Source of the DNA: Nymphaea colorata | Lineage: Eukaryota > Streptophyta > Magnoliopsida > Nymphaeales > Nymphaeaceae | DNA: 64,000 bases | Direction: 5' to 3' | NCBI RefSeq assembly: GCF_008831285.2 | Contig: NC_045143.1 | Span: forward strand, 14,657,151-14,721,150 | In this document: positions 50,159-59,451 of the stretch, in pieces | How positions within the stretch are numbered: the first letter of the stretch is position 1 | Layout: the number at the start of each line of letters is the position of its first letter | The notes under the pieces: model-generated | The model's database searches: none | The model's input: the letters and a program-made list of their open reading frames with translations, nothing else | Told to the model about the DNA's origin: nothing | Program-made: the position numbers and the translations under genes

Positions 50159-52564
50159 TCAAAGATGCGTTCTTCTGGCTGTTTGGACAAATTCTCTGAA
50201 ATACCTTAGAAGGTATGTGAGCTCTGAGAATTGATCTTCCATTTCTGGTAGAACTTCGTTCCAGTGGTTGTCCTTAGTTGCTGAAGATTTACACGCTTTA
50301 ACTTTCTTTTCATGGATTTTAACATAACCAGTTAATTCATTAAGTGCCCTTAAGGCCATTTGTTGTTCTAGACAGCTTAGCTGGTTGCCTAAGACTGCCT
50401 TCTCATCCAGACTTAATGGTCTGGGTGGTTCAGACTGCACCTCCTTGTTGAGGTTGTAATGGGGATGTCGCTGCTGAGCGATCTCCTCATACTCTGAAAC
50501 GATTCCAGCACTTGAATACTCAAAGCCTTCATTGTGAAGCATACTGTTGGTGGCTTTGCTTGTTGATCCTCCGTCCATTCCTGTAACAGTGAACAAAAAT
50601 CGTTAAGTAAATTTTCCTCCTTCTGAGGAAGCTGTTCATACTGCGCTAGGACTGAGACCATTCGGGACAGTGTATCTGCTATGACATTCTCCTTGCCCTG
50701 AATATGCTCGAAGGATACTTCTAATCCTAAACCTGTGATGAAATCTACGAAGCTGATCCATCTAACTCTAGATGGCTTGTTTACGGCAGATTTGTTGAAA
50801 AATGATATGATTGCCTGGCAATCTGTTCTGATCAGCAGGTGTTCGGATTCAAGGTAATACAGCTTCAGACTCTCTAAAGAGTTCATGACAGCGTGTATTT
50901 ATGCGTCTATGGAAGACTTCGGAGGGGAGAATTTCCCGCTCGCGTAAGCACATGGTCTTTCCATTGACCTTGGATCGCCCTTTAATGGCTTCCATTTAAT
51001 AACTCCTCCCCATCCCTCCATGCATCCGTCTGTTTCCAGAACCATGGCACATTTCTTTGGGGGGATTGATAGAGGGGGCAAGTCCTTTACTTGCTCTTTG
51101 ATCTGTTGCACTAATTTCCAGTCCTGTGCGTTCATTCGCCTTTATCCAGTAGGGCTGGTTTTGCTGTATAATGGTGCAAGCAGCTTTCCCAGGTTTGGGA
51201 TGAAATGTCGGGCGTAGTTTAACACACCCAACCAGGATCTGAGTCCGGCGATGGTTTTCAGTTCCATCTCCTCTTTCTCTAGGATCTTCTTGATTATGTT
51301 CGGCTGTAGGGTTATCTCTCCTTTGCCGATTACTGCTCCTAGGAATTCGATCGTTTGTAGTCCGATCGCCATTTTTGTTGGACTTAGTACAAGCCCATTC
51401 TTCTGACAGCGGTCAAGCATGATCCTTAGGTGCTTGACATGTGCATCTTCGCTTTGGGAGAAGACAAGTATATCATCGATATATACTGCAATAAAGTCTT
51501 CAGTCCCCTGAAATACGTTATCCATCTTTCGTTGGAAAACGGCTGGTGCATTTTTCGGTCCGAATGGCATGACGAGCTATTCAAATAGTCCTTGTGGGAC
51601 CCAAAATGCCGTGAGCGGGATTGATTCCGGGTCCATCATCACTTGGTGGAATCCGCTCTTGAGGTCGAACTTGGAGTAGATTCTGCTTCCTGCGACCTTC
51701 TTGATAATTGAGTTTATCCTTGGAAGCGAATACTGGTCTTTCTCCGTGTTGTCGTTCAGACGTTTGTAGTTAAAGACCATGCGTTCTTTTCCTTTCTTGA
51801 CTACTCTAGTCTTGGGGTCCTGTGTTGTCCCTGAGTGGACAATAATTGCAGTGGTCCTGTGCTTGCTTTCGGATGGTCTAATGACTCCAATTTTGAGCAG
51901 AGCGTCCACATGCCGTTTGAAGGACTCCTTCATAAGTGGGGTCATTTGCTTGAGGGGGCGGTCCTCGATAGTAAGATTTGGATTGTTCAATTCCAATTTG
52001 CAAGTGATTCGGTTTTTCGCCCAATGTTGCAGCGGGTTTTCTCCAATATACCCTGCTGCCTCCAGCTGCTCCATCATTGGTTTAAACTTTTCTTTGAAGT
52101 TGATGGGAGTAGGCTGTGTGTTGTAGAAGACGGCTTCTTGTATGTTGATATACTCTTGATCGTCCTCTTCTTCTACAAATGCAGAAATCCTGGCGGTCTG
52201 CGGGGAATGGATTGTGGTTACATTCTTGTAAAATGTAATTATGTCTCCTTCAATCCTCATTCCACCCTTCATTGATCGGATAAAGTTGCATCCGATAATC
52301 ATTTGTATCTCGCCGCCTAGGTTTAGAGGGAGGGCATAGGTGTAAGGAATGTAGAATACATTACCGCCTATGGTCATCTTTCCTCCTCTCAGCTTTTTGT
52401 TTGCAGTCTGCGTAGAGTTGACACCTGTAAAATTTACAGTGAAGGTGTTTGGCTCCAGAGCTGCACCGGGTACCGATTTTTCATCGATACAGCATGTAGT
52501 GGCCCCCGTGTCTAGTATTGCTTTAACAGTAAAAGGTTGTACTGTCTGAATGTCGAGCAATACT
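49788..52564 (-). repeat. Viral inverted repeat, left arm (2.77 kb)
   Basis: Pairs with 56331-59105. Contains the protease/RT/RNase H region, the 3' ORF and the promoter region. The loop between the arms is about 3.77 kb. Confidence 0.92.
50159..50578 (-). CDS. Viral 3' ORF (P4-like), minus-strand copy
   Basis: A 139-codon ORF from ATG 50576-50578, overlapping the polyprotein 3' end in another frame. Starts MDGGSTSKATNSML; the middle is acidic with a LGNQLSCLEQQMALRALNEL helical stretch, and it ends in a basic tail. Function unknown. It is intact, unlike the polyprotein beside it, and has the same length and near-identical sequence in the plus copy. A splice-acceptor-like sequence (polypyrimidine then TTACAG) ends two bases before the ATG. 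By position it resembles the ORF4 of rice tungro bacilliform virus, which is expressed from a spliced RNA; I see no sequence evidence of homology. Confidence 0.65.
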   Translation of the reverse strand: MDGGSTSKATNSMLHNEGFEYSSAGIVSEYEEIAQQRHPHYNLNKEVQSEPPRPLSLDEKAVLGNQLSCLEQQMALRALNELTGYVKIHEKKVKACKSSATKDNHWNEVLPEMEDQFSELTYLLRYFREFVQTARRTHL

Positions 52565-54965
52565 TCCAGGTTGTAGAGTCGGTTTTTAACCAACTGTCCG
52601 GGTTTAGCCGGGGCTGCGTAGATTCGTGCGGAATTTGAAGTACTGGGCTCCCCACCGCCTTCCGCTGTGCGTAGAGAGCTCTGAACAGTAGTGGCAAAAA
52701 TATGCTCAGCCTCATCGTCTGATAGGGTTTCATGTATTTGGATCTGTTTGCCTTTGTTGATTTGCCGGGTCTTGCTTTCAAGTCCGGTCTGTAAAGATGG
52801 GCTCGTTGAGGCAGGAATCTTTCCTTTTGAAAGGGCCTCAAGGTCCAGCTTTAGGTCTGTCTCCAGCTGGATATCTTCGTACTGTTGGAGACGCCTAGTG
52901 AGCTTGGTGCGTTCATCATTGCACCACTCCAGGTACCGTTGTTGGGCTCGTACAAAGGTGCGAGTCTCTTTCGGTCCTCCCGATGTTATTGCCCTAAAAG
53001 GGGCAACGGGTACCTCTTTATCAAAGTAATGTGGTCCACAGAGATTGCAGGCCACCACAAAGCATAGAGGGCAAGAGATGCGGGCCCTCTGCATAGAAGT
53101 TCTTTTGCAGCAGACACATGTGGGGTCTGGAACTTCTGAGTTGTGGGTCCATTCATGTTTGCATACCATTTGGACTTTAGGCAGCATGATTGATGGGCGC
53201 CAGCCTGGCTTGTTATGGCCAAGGCGTAGTATGCCCTCAAAATCTTCTTTGTGTAGAACAAACAGCGATAGGGCTTTGAGCTGTTGCTCTGTATCATCGT
53301 TATCTTCTCCTTCTGAGACGGAATAGATGGCGTCACTAAGGTCATCTCCTTCGTCTACAGAGACTATGTCATAGCCGTCAGGAATGTCGATACCTTCAAA
53401 GATTGCTGATCGCCTGACGCTCCTCTTTTCATTGGGACACTCTCTGGCAAAATGCCCCTCATCACCACATAAGTAACATTTGCAGCGTTTTTCACGCACC
53501 AAATGCTTTCTTTTCTCTATGCGAGCATGACTCGCATGTGGCTTTCCTTTATAAGTTCGGGATTTTCTATACCCGAACCTTGATTTCCCTGTTTTGAGCT
53601 TCCCGTAATAACCAGTAATGGGAATTTGAGAACAATAAGAATAATCCTTCAGGGATCTCGTAAGTGCTGCTTCCTTACAGCGAGCTTCTAAGAACTGGTG
53701 TGTGAACAGAATTCTAGCCATTAGTCCGACTTTGGCGTTCGGATTTCTAGCATCAAATTCTTGTTTGATCTTTAGACCAAGTTCTCCTGGTAGCTTCAGC
53801 CAATATTTTTCGGATAACTCCGCATTGGCCCACGCTCTTCCTGATTTGGCCGCAGGGTGCCAGTAATCATTCATGAACTGCGTGATGTTCTTCATGCTGG
53901 GACAGGTTAATTTTTCCAGGTCACGGTATGCCTGGTCCTGAATTCCCGTCGTCCCTTGGGCTGGATCTTCTAGTGAGAACACCAATCGTATCTGTGATAG
54001 GATGTTGTTGGTGCCTTCTCGTCCTTCTCCAGACGCTAGCATGGTATTATATTCTGTGGGGTAGGACATTCTCCATGTGATCCACAGAAGTTTTTCGTCT
54101 TCACCGAGCAAGTTCTCGATGAAATCTGCCTTTTCTTGAGTGTCTGAGAAATCTCTCTCAGAGCAGAGATTTCTTGTAATAGATGCCCAACGCATAAAAA
54201 CTTCCTGAAACATACCTAATTGCGCTGGTATAACAAACATTGCTCCTTGGGAAACCTTGGCAGATGGTAGGTCCCAATTCTCATTGAATACGCCCCTTTT
54301 GAAACGGGCGTTCTTTACTCCACTTACTTCACCTAAATCTGTTTTGATTGGTGGAGTTTCTCCGAGAGCCGGCGGATAGCCAGGGATATTCATCCTGGTG
54401 TCTTCTGATGCCGGGTTGTATATGGATGACGCGGCGGAGGATGCGAAGACAGACTCCTTGACCTTCTTGAAGGAAGGGTAGTCGAGCTCTGTTTCTTCGA
54501 TAACAAATGCTTTTACTGCAAAAGGATTTTCAAAATCATCCTCTTCCTCTCCGTCTTGGTCGAATATTGGGGCGTCGTTAAAACGTCCCCATGAGGTTAG
54601 GTACTCTAACCTTTCTTCTACCTCATCTGTCTCTGGTTCATCGCTGACCAGGACAGCAATCATTTCTTGCTGGTCTTCTTCCAGCAATTCCGAAGGATTG
54701 GCTTCATAGTTGCCGAACCTGATGGACATTCTTCCATCTTGTAGGTTTCGGGCTGACATGCTTCTTGGTATAACTGGGATAACTACAGTGGAATTTTCCA
54801 CTTCCCAGTCAACGCTTTGAAGACCTTGCGTCATCCTTCGTTGTAGGTCTTGGTAACTGGAGGGCTGTATGAAAGCCCTGTCCACCTGCTGTCCTTCTAA
54901 GCATGAGACAGCTTCCTCCGAAAGGTGTTGGTAGACTCTGTGCTGATCAGAGTCTCGCCTGGTGG
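50413..54965 (-). pseudogene. Viral polyprotein, minus-strand copy (defective)
   Basis: The polyprotein would supply coat protein, aspartic protease, RT and RNase H. Visible in order are: a short N-terminal conserved segment, the coat region (WASITRN, GREGTNNILSQIR), and a basic YRKSRTYKGKPH stretch. These are followed by zinc knuckle CYLCGDEGHFAREC (about 53437-53480), a second Cys motif (about 53041-53122), protease AILDTGATTC, RT core with YIDDIL, and RNase H ETDGCMEGWGG. Defects: the N-terminus is lost at the inversion junction (54963-54965), and in-frame stops occur at 51577-51579 (TAG for Trp), 51142-51144 (TAA, shared with the other copy) and 50899-50901 (TAA for Glu). The movement-protein domain expected between the N-terminal segment and the coat is not seen. 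Confidence 0.93.
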
Positions 54966-55410
54966 TTTTTGAAAACCAGTACTGCAACCGCAGTACAAGT
55001 TTGTTACCTGTACTACCAGTTGCTTCACCGGTAGTACAAGTCTTCTACACCCCTTGTCTATAAATAGAGAAGCTGGAGTCAGTTGAAGGCATCGCAGCAA
55101 CTCAGCAAGTTTGCTACCTGCCTTCCTTTCCTAGTTTTTCCTAAGCTTGACTGTAAGTTTTTCTTGTAAGTTTGCTTAAATTTTAGTGAAGTTTGTCTGA
55201 GCATCGCCTCAGCTCTTCCCGTTCCTGTGTTCAATCTTCGTTTCATTGCTTCCGCACCACTTCAATTCCATTACCCCCACTGTAGTTATCCCATTTTCTT
55301 TGTGGTATCAGAGCGAAGGTTTCCTAAGCGCTATCACCTTGTTGTAGTGATCCAGTAATCTCTGTCAAAGCTTACATACCACCTTTCAAAGACAAAAGGC
55401 CTAGACGCCA
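54963..55410 (+). promoter_or_regulatory. Viral core promoter and leader, plus-strand copy
   Basis: Begins at the head-to-head junction just upstream of gaaaaccagtactgc. TATAAATA at 55059-55066. Two donor-like GTAAGT sites at 55153-55158 and 55166-55171, and the primer-binding site at 55303-55314. This copy lacks the as-1 pairs, because the junction removed them. Confidence 0.85.
55303..55314 (+). other. Viral primer-binding site (initiator tRNA-Met)
   Basis: TGGTATCAGAGC, perfectly complementary to the 3' end of plant initiator tRNA-Met; this primes minus-strand DNA synthesis in caulimovirids. Confidence 0.93.
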
Positions 55411-55971
55411 GTGGCAGAAGAGTGTAAGTCCACGTTCAGTCAGAAGGTTGAGTCCCGAAGAAGGTATATGTCCAGTAGAGACAGAATCCCTGTGTCACTC
55501 TCTTCAAGACCTAGTGTTAGGGCAGCAGTTTCTGCTACCGAGGTAATAGACCCTCCAGGAGTGTGTTTTGTATCACCAACTACTTTCATCCAAACCAATG
55601 ACCGGTTCACAGATCTATCTAGAACCCTTTCTACCATTGTAAAAGAAAACAATTCCATAGCCTACCTAGTGTCAGAACCTGATAGTCGGACCGAAATCCA
55701 GAAAAACCTAGTGTCAATCCAGTCTAGTATAGAAACCTTAGTTTCGGAAATAGCTAGTTTAAAGGCAGAACTTGCAGAAATCAAAAGCCTCTGCGTCAAA
55801 ACAGAAACCAAAGAGGAGGAACTTCAAAATTCCTTGGTTGACGAACTTTCCAAGAAGTTCAAAACCTTATCCATCGGCAAGCCAGTTCAGAAGAAGGGCA
55901 AGATCAAGGTCTTCCGAGACCCCTATTCTATTCTTGACAAAATCAAGAAACAACCCTCTTCATCATCATGA
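55405..55971 (+). CDS. Viral small ORF upstream of the polyprotein (coiled-coil, P1/P2-like)
   Basis: Open from 55405 to a TGA at 55969-55971 that overlaps the polyprotein ATG as ATGA. The first ATG in frame is at 55468 (167 codons). The frame is also open upstream through ACG (55405) and GTG (55411) codons, which allows non-AUG initiation. The central part (LVSIQSSIETLVSEIASLKAELAEI) reads as a coiled coil. The C-terminal part is basic with a KVFRDPYSILDKIKK segment, resembling the small proteins encoded upstream of badnavirus/tungrovirus polyproteins, which bind virions or nucleic acid. Only one such ORF is seen, where badnaviruses usually have two. The ORF is intact. Confidence 0.8.
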   Translation, partial: TPVAEECKSTFSQKVESRRRYMSSRDRIPVSLSSRPSVRAAVSATEVIDPPGVCFVSPTTFIQTNDRFTDLSRTLSTIVKENNSIAYLVSEPDSRTEIQKNLVSIQSSIETLVSEIASLKAELAEIKSLCVKTETKEEELQNSLVDELSKKFKTLSIGKPVQKKGKIKVFRDPYSILDKIKKQPSSSS

Positions 55972-58482
55972 CGAGCCGAACCAGACCTCTGGTTTCCACA
56001 GAAGCCTCCACATCAACATCGACTCCAACATTGGAGTTCGAGGATCAAATACGTGACTACAGACGTAGTCAAAGGAGGAGACACAACTGGCAGCGCTTTA
56101 CAAATCGCGTTTTAGGGCGACAGCCTTACAACGAAGTGCTCGAGCAGCACATCCAGCCCGAGCAACAGCTGCAAAGATCACTGCGGGACAGAGCCAACAT
56201 GGTTCCCGCAGAAGTGCTTTATTCCACCAGGCGAGACTCTGATCAGCACAGAGTCTACCAACACCTTTCGGAGGAAGCTGTCTCATGCTTAGAAGGACAG
56301 CAGGTGGACAGGGCTTTCATACAGCCCTCCAGTATTGCTCGACATTCAGACAGTACAACCTTTTACTGTTAAAGCAATACTAGACACGGGGGCCACTACA
56401 TGCTGTATCGATGAAAAATCGGTACCCGGTGCAGCTCTGGAGCCAAACACCTTCACTGTAAATTTTACAGGTGTCAACTCTACGCAGACTGCAAACAAAA
56501 AGCTGAGAGGAGGAAAGATGACCATAGGCGGTAATGTATTCTACATTCCTTACACCTATGCCCTCCCTCTAAACCTAGGCGGCGAGATACAAATGATTAT
56601 CGGATGCAACTTTATCCGATCAATGAAGGGTGGAATGAGGATTGAAGGAGACATAATTACATTTTACAAGAATGTAACCACAATCCATTCCCAACAGACC
56701 GCCAGGATTTCTGCATTTGTAGAAGAAGAGGACGATCAAGAGTATATCAACATACAAGAAGCCGTCTTCTACAACACACAGCCTACTCCCATCAACTTCA
56801 AAGAAAAGTTTAAACCAATGATGGAGCAGCTGGAGGCAGCAGGGTATATTGGAGAAAACCCGCTGCAACATTGGGCGAAAAACCGAATCACTTGCAAATT
56901 GGAATTGAAAAATCCAAATCTTACTATCGAGGACCGCCCCCTCAAGCAAGTGACCCCACTTATGAAGGAGTCCTTCAAACGGCATGTGGACGCTCTGCTC
57001 AAAATTGGAGTCATTAGACCATCCAAAAGCAAGCACAGGACCACTGCAATTATTGTCCACTCAGGGACAACACAGGACCCCAAGACTAGAGTAGTCAAGA
57101 AAGGAAAAGAACGCATGGTCTTTAACTACAAACGTCTGAACGACAACACGGAGAAAGACCAGTATTCGCTTCCAGGGATAAACTCAATTATCAAGAAGGT
57201 CGCAGGAAGCAGAATCTACTCCAAGTTCGACCTCAAGAGCGGATTCCACCAAGTGATGATGGACTCGGAATCAATCCCGCTCACGGCATTTTGGGTCCCA
57301 CAAGGACTATTTGAATGGCTCGTCATGCCATTCGGACTGAAAAATGCACCAGCCGTTTTCCAACGAAAGATGGATAACGTATTTCAGGGGACTGAAGACT
57401 TTATTGCAGTATATATCGATGATATACTTGTCTTCTCCCAAAGCGAAGATGCACATGTCAAGCACCTAAGGATCATGCTTGACCGCTGTCAGAAGAATGG
57501 GCTTGTACTAAGTCCAACAAAAATGGCGATCGGACTACAAACGATCGAATTCCTAGGAGCAGTAATCGGCAAAGGAGAGATAACCCTACAGCCGAACATA
57601 ATCAAGAAGATCCTAGAGAAAGAGGAGATGGAACTGAAAACCATCGCCGGACTCAGATCCTGGTTGGGTGTGTTAAACTACGCCCGACATTTCATCCCAA
57701 ACCTGGGAAAGCTGCTTGCACCATTATACAGCAAAACCAGCCCTACTGGATAAAGGCGAATGAACGCACAGGACTGGAAATTAGTGCAACAGATCAAAGA
57801 GCAAGTAAAGGACTTGCCCCCTCTATCAATCCCCCCAAAGAAATGTGCCATGGTTCTGGAAACAGACGGATGCATGGAGGGATGGGGAGGAGTTATTAAA
57901 TGGAAGCCATTAAAGGGCGATCCAAGGTCAATGGAAAGACCATGTGCTTACGCGAGCGGGAAATTCTCCCCTCCGAAGTCTTCCATAGACGCAGAAATAC
58001 ACGCTGTCATGAACTCTTTAGAGAGTCTGAAGCTGTATTACCTTGAATCCGAACACCTGCTGATCAGAACAGATTGCCAGGCAATCATATCATTTTTCAA
58101 CAAATATGCCGTAAACAAGCCATCTAGAGTTAGATGGATCAGCTTCGTAGATTTCATCACAGGTTTAGGATTAGAAGTATCCTTCGAGCATATTCAGGGC
58201 AAGGAGAATGTCATAGCAGATACACTGTCCCGAATGGTCTCAGTCCTAGCGCAGTATGAACAGCTTCCTCAGAAGGAGGAAAATTTACTTAACGATTTTT
58301 GTTCACTGTTACAGGAATGGACGGAGGATCAACAAGCAAAGCCACCAACAACATGCTTCACAATGAAGGCTTTGAGTGTTCAAGTGCTGGAATCGTTTCA
58401 GAGTATGAGGAGATCGCTCAGCGGCGACATCCCCATTACAACCTCAACAAGGAGGTGCAGTCTGAACCACCCAGACCATTAA
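55968..58482 (+). pseudogene. Viral polyprotein, plus-strand copy (2.29-kb internal deletion)
   Basis: ATG at 55968. The N-terminal part includes FEDQIRDYRRSQRRRHNWQR and ANMVPAEVLY. After FIQPSS (56332) the sequence jumps to just upstream of the protease, losing the coat, zinc knuckle and second Cys motif. By alignment to the other copy, 2294 bp are missing, which shifts the frame and gives a stop at 56370-56372. The downstream frame carries protease DTGATTC, RT with YIDDILVFS, a TAA at 57751-57753, then in the same frame RNase H ETDGCMEGWGG to 58482. Identity to the minus copy in the shared part is very high, with six amino-acid differences over roughly 400 residues of protease/RT by eye. 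Confidence 0.93.
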
Positions 58483-58736
58483 GTCTGGATGAGAAGGCAG
58501 TCTTAGGCAACCAGCTAAGCTGTCTAGAACAACAAATGGCCTTAAGGGCACTTAATGAATTAACTGGTTATGTTAAAATCCATGAAAAGAAAGTTAAAGC
58601 GTGTAAATCTTCAGCAACTAAGGACAACCACTGGAGCGAAGTTCTACCAGAAATGGAAGATCAATTCTCAGAGCTCACATACCTTCTAAGGTATTTCAGA
58701 GAATTTGTCCAAACAGCCAGAAGAACGCATCTTTGA
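58317..58736 (+). CDS. Viral 3' ORF (P4-like), plus-strand copy
   Basis: A 139-codon ORF with ATG at 58317, overlapping the polyprotein end (58482) in another frame. It differs from the minus-strand copy at only a handful of residues and is uninterrupted. The sequence just before it, a T-rich tract followed by TTACAG ending at 58314, is a strong plant 3' splice site. The alternative is translation by re-initiation from the polyprotein RNA. Function is not recognisable; a helical segment with LGNQLSCLEQQMALRAL is the main visible feature. Confidence 0.65.
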   Translation: MDGGSTSKATNNMLHNEGFECSSAGIVSEYEEIAQRRHPHYNLNKEVQSEPPRPLSLDEKAVLGNQLSCLEQQMALRALNELTGYVKIHEKKVKACKSSATKDNHWSEVLPEMEDQFSELTYLLRYFREFVQTARRTHL

Positions 58737-58739
58737 AGA

Positions 58740-59105
58740 CATGGACCACCAATAATGGAAAACTGACGTATGCAATGACGTCAATGAATCAATAATTGTA
58801 AGTGACGCACTAGATGACGTCACAAGAGTCATTATTGTACTAGTGTCAGGTAGTGCGCCAAATGGTGACCACTACTTTTCCTTTTATTTGTCGATTGGAC
58901 AAAACCAGCCCATGGTTTTTGAAAACCAGTACTGCAACCGCAGTACAAGTTTGTTACCTGTACTACCAGTTGCTTCACCGGTAGTACAAGTCTTCTACAC
59001 CCCTTCTCTATAAATAGAGAAGCTGGAGTCAGTTGAAGGCATCGCAGCAACTCAGCAAGTTTGCTACCTGCCTTCCTTTCCTAGTTTTTCCTAAGCTTGA
59101 CTGTA
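58740..59105 (+). promoter_or_regulatory. Viral intergenic region and promoter, plus-strand copy (with as-1 pairs)
   Basis: TGACG pairs at 58764/58776 and 58803/58815, each with 12-bp spacing as in the cauliflower mosaic virus 35S as-1 element; two of the half-sites are full TGACGTCA. TATAAATA at 59009-59016. The leader begins and then breaks off at 59105 after CTTGACTGTAA. Confidence 0.88.
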
Positions 59106-59254
59106 ATGCCTGGTCCTGAATTCCCGTCGTCCCTTGGGCTGGATCTTCTAGTGAGAACACCAATCGTATCTGTGATAGGATGTTGTTGGTGCCTTCTCGT
59201 CCTTCTCCAGACGCTAGCATGGTATTATATTCTGTGGGGTAGGACATAATACCA
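59106..59254. other. Scrambled viral fragment (coat region, reversed) with fold-back filler
   Basis: 59106-59247 repeats the plus-strand text of 53929-54069, that is, minus-oriented coat sequence. It is followed by a short filler, which together with the preceding bases forms ATAATACCAT (59246-59255). This is the reverse complement of ATGGTATTAT at 59219-59228, a templated insertion at the junction. Confidence 0.85.
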
Positions 59255-59451
59255 TTTCAGAGTATGAGGAGATCGCTCAGCGGCGACATCCCCATTACAA
59301 CCTCAACAAGGAGGTGCAGTCTGAACCACCCAGACCATTAAGTCTGGATGAGAAGGCAGTCTTAGGCAACCAGCTAAGCTGTCTAGAACAACAAATGGCC
59401 TTAAGGGCACTTAATGAATTAACTGGTTATGTTAAAATCCATGAAAAGAAA
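59255..59451 (+). other. Duplicated viral fragment of the polyprotein end/3' ORF
   Basis: Direct repeat of 58396-58592, ending at gaaaagaaag, after which copia A gag resumes. Contains a truncated part of the P4-like ORF only. Confidence 0.88.

Larger units (their letters stand above)
56331..59105 (+). repeat. Viral inverted repeat, right arm (2.77 kb)
   Basis: Near-identical inverted copy of 49788-52564. Confidence 0.92.
49777..59451. mobile_element. Rearranged endogenous badnavirus-like pararetrovirus (Caulimoviridae)
   Basis: Viral DNA interrupting copia A gag. It comprises a minus-strand copy (49777-54965) fused head-to-head to a plus-strand copy (54963-59105), then two scrambled fragments (59106-59254 and 59255-59451). 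Badnavirus affinity rests on five points. There is an ATGA overlap between the small ORF and the polyprotein. The domain order is coat, zinc knuckle, aspartic protease, RT, RNase H. A second Cys motif has the spacing CX2CX11CX2CX4CX2C. There is an initiator tRNA-Met primer-binding site. There is no integrase. No target-site duplication is expected or seen. Both copies are defective. Confidence 0.93.

Noticed and set aside
51779-52275. Plus-strand open frames of 115 and 146 codons over the minus viral polyprotein (and their mirror at 56620-57116)
   Set aside because: They are antisense shadows of the conserved protease/RT coding sequence; their presence in both copies simply follows from the inverted duplication.
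54966-54987. N-terminal extension of the minus viral polyprotein frame (about 8 codons)
   Set aside because: These codons read through the inversion junction into the opposite-strand promoter and begin at a TTG; they are not viral coding sequence.
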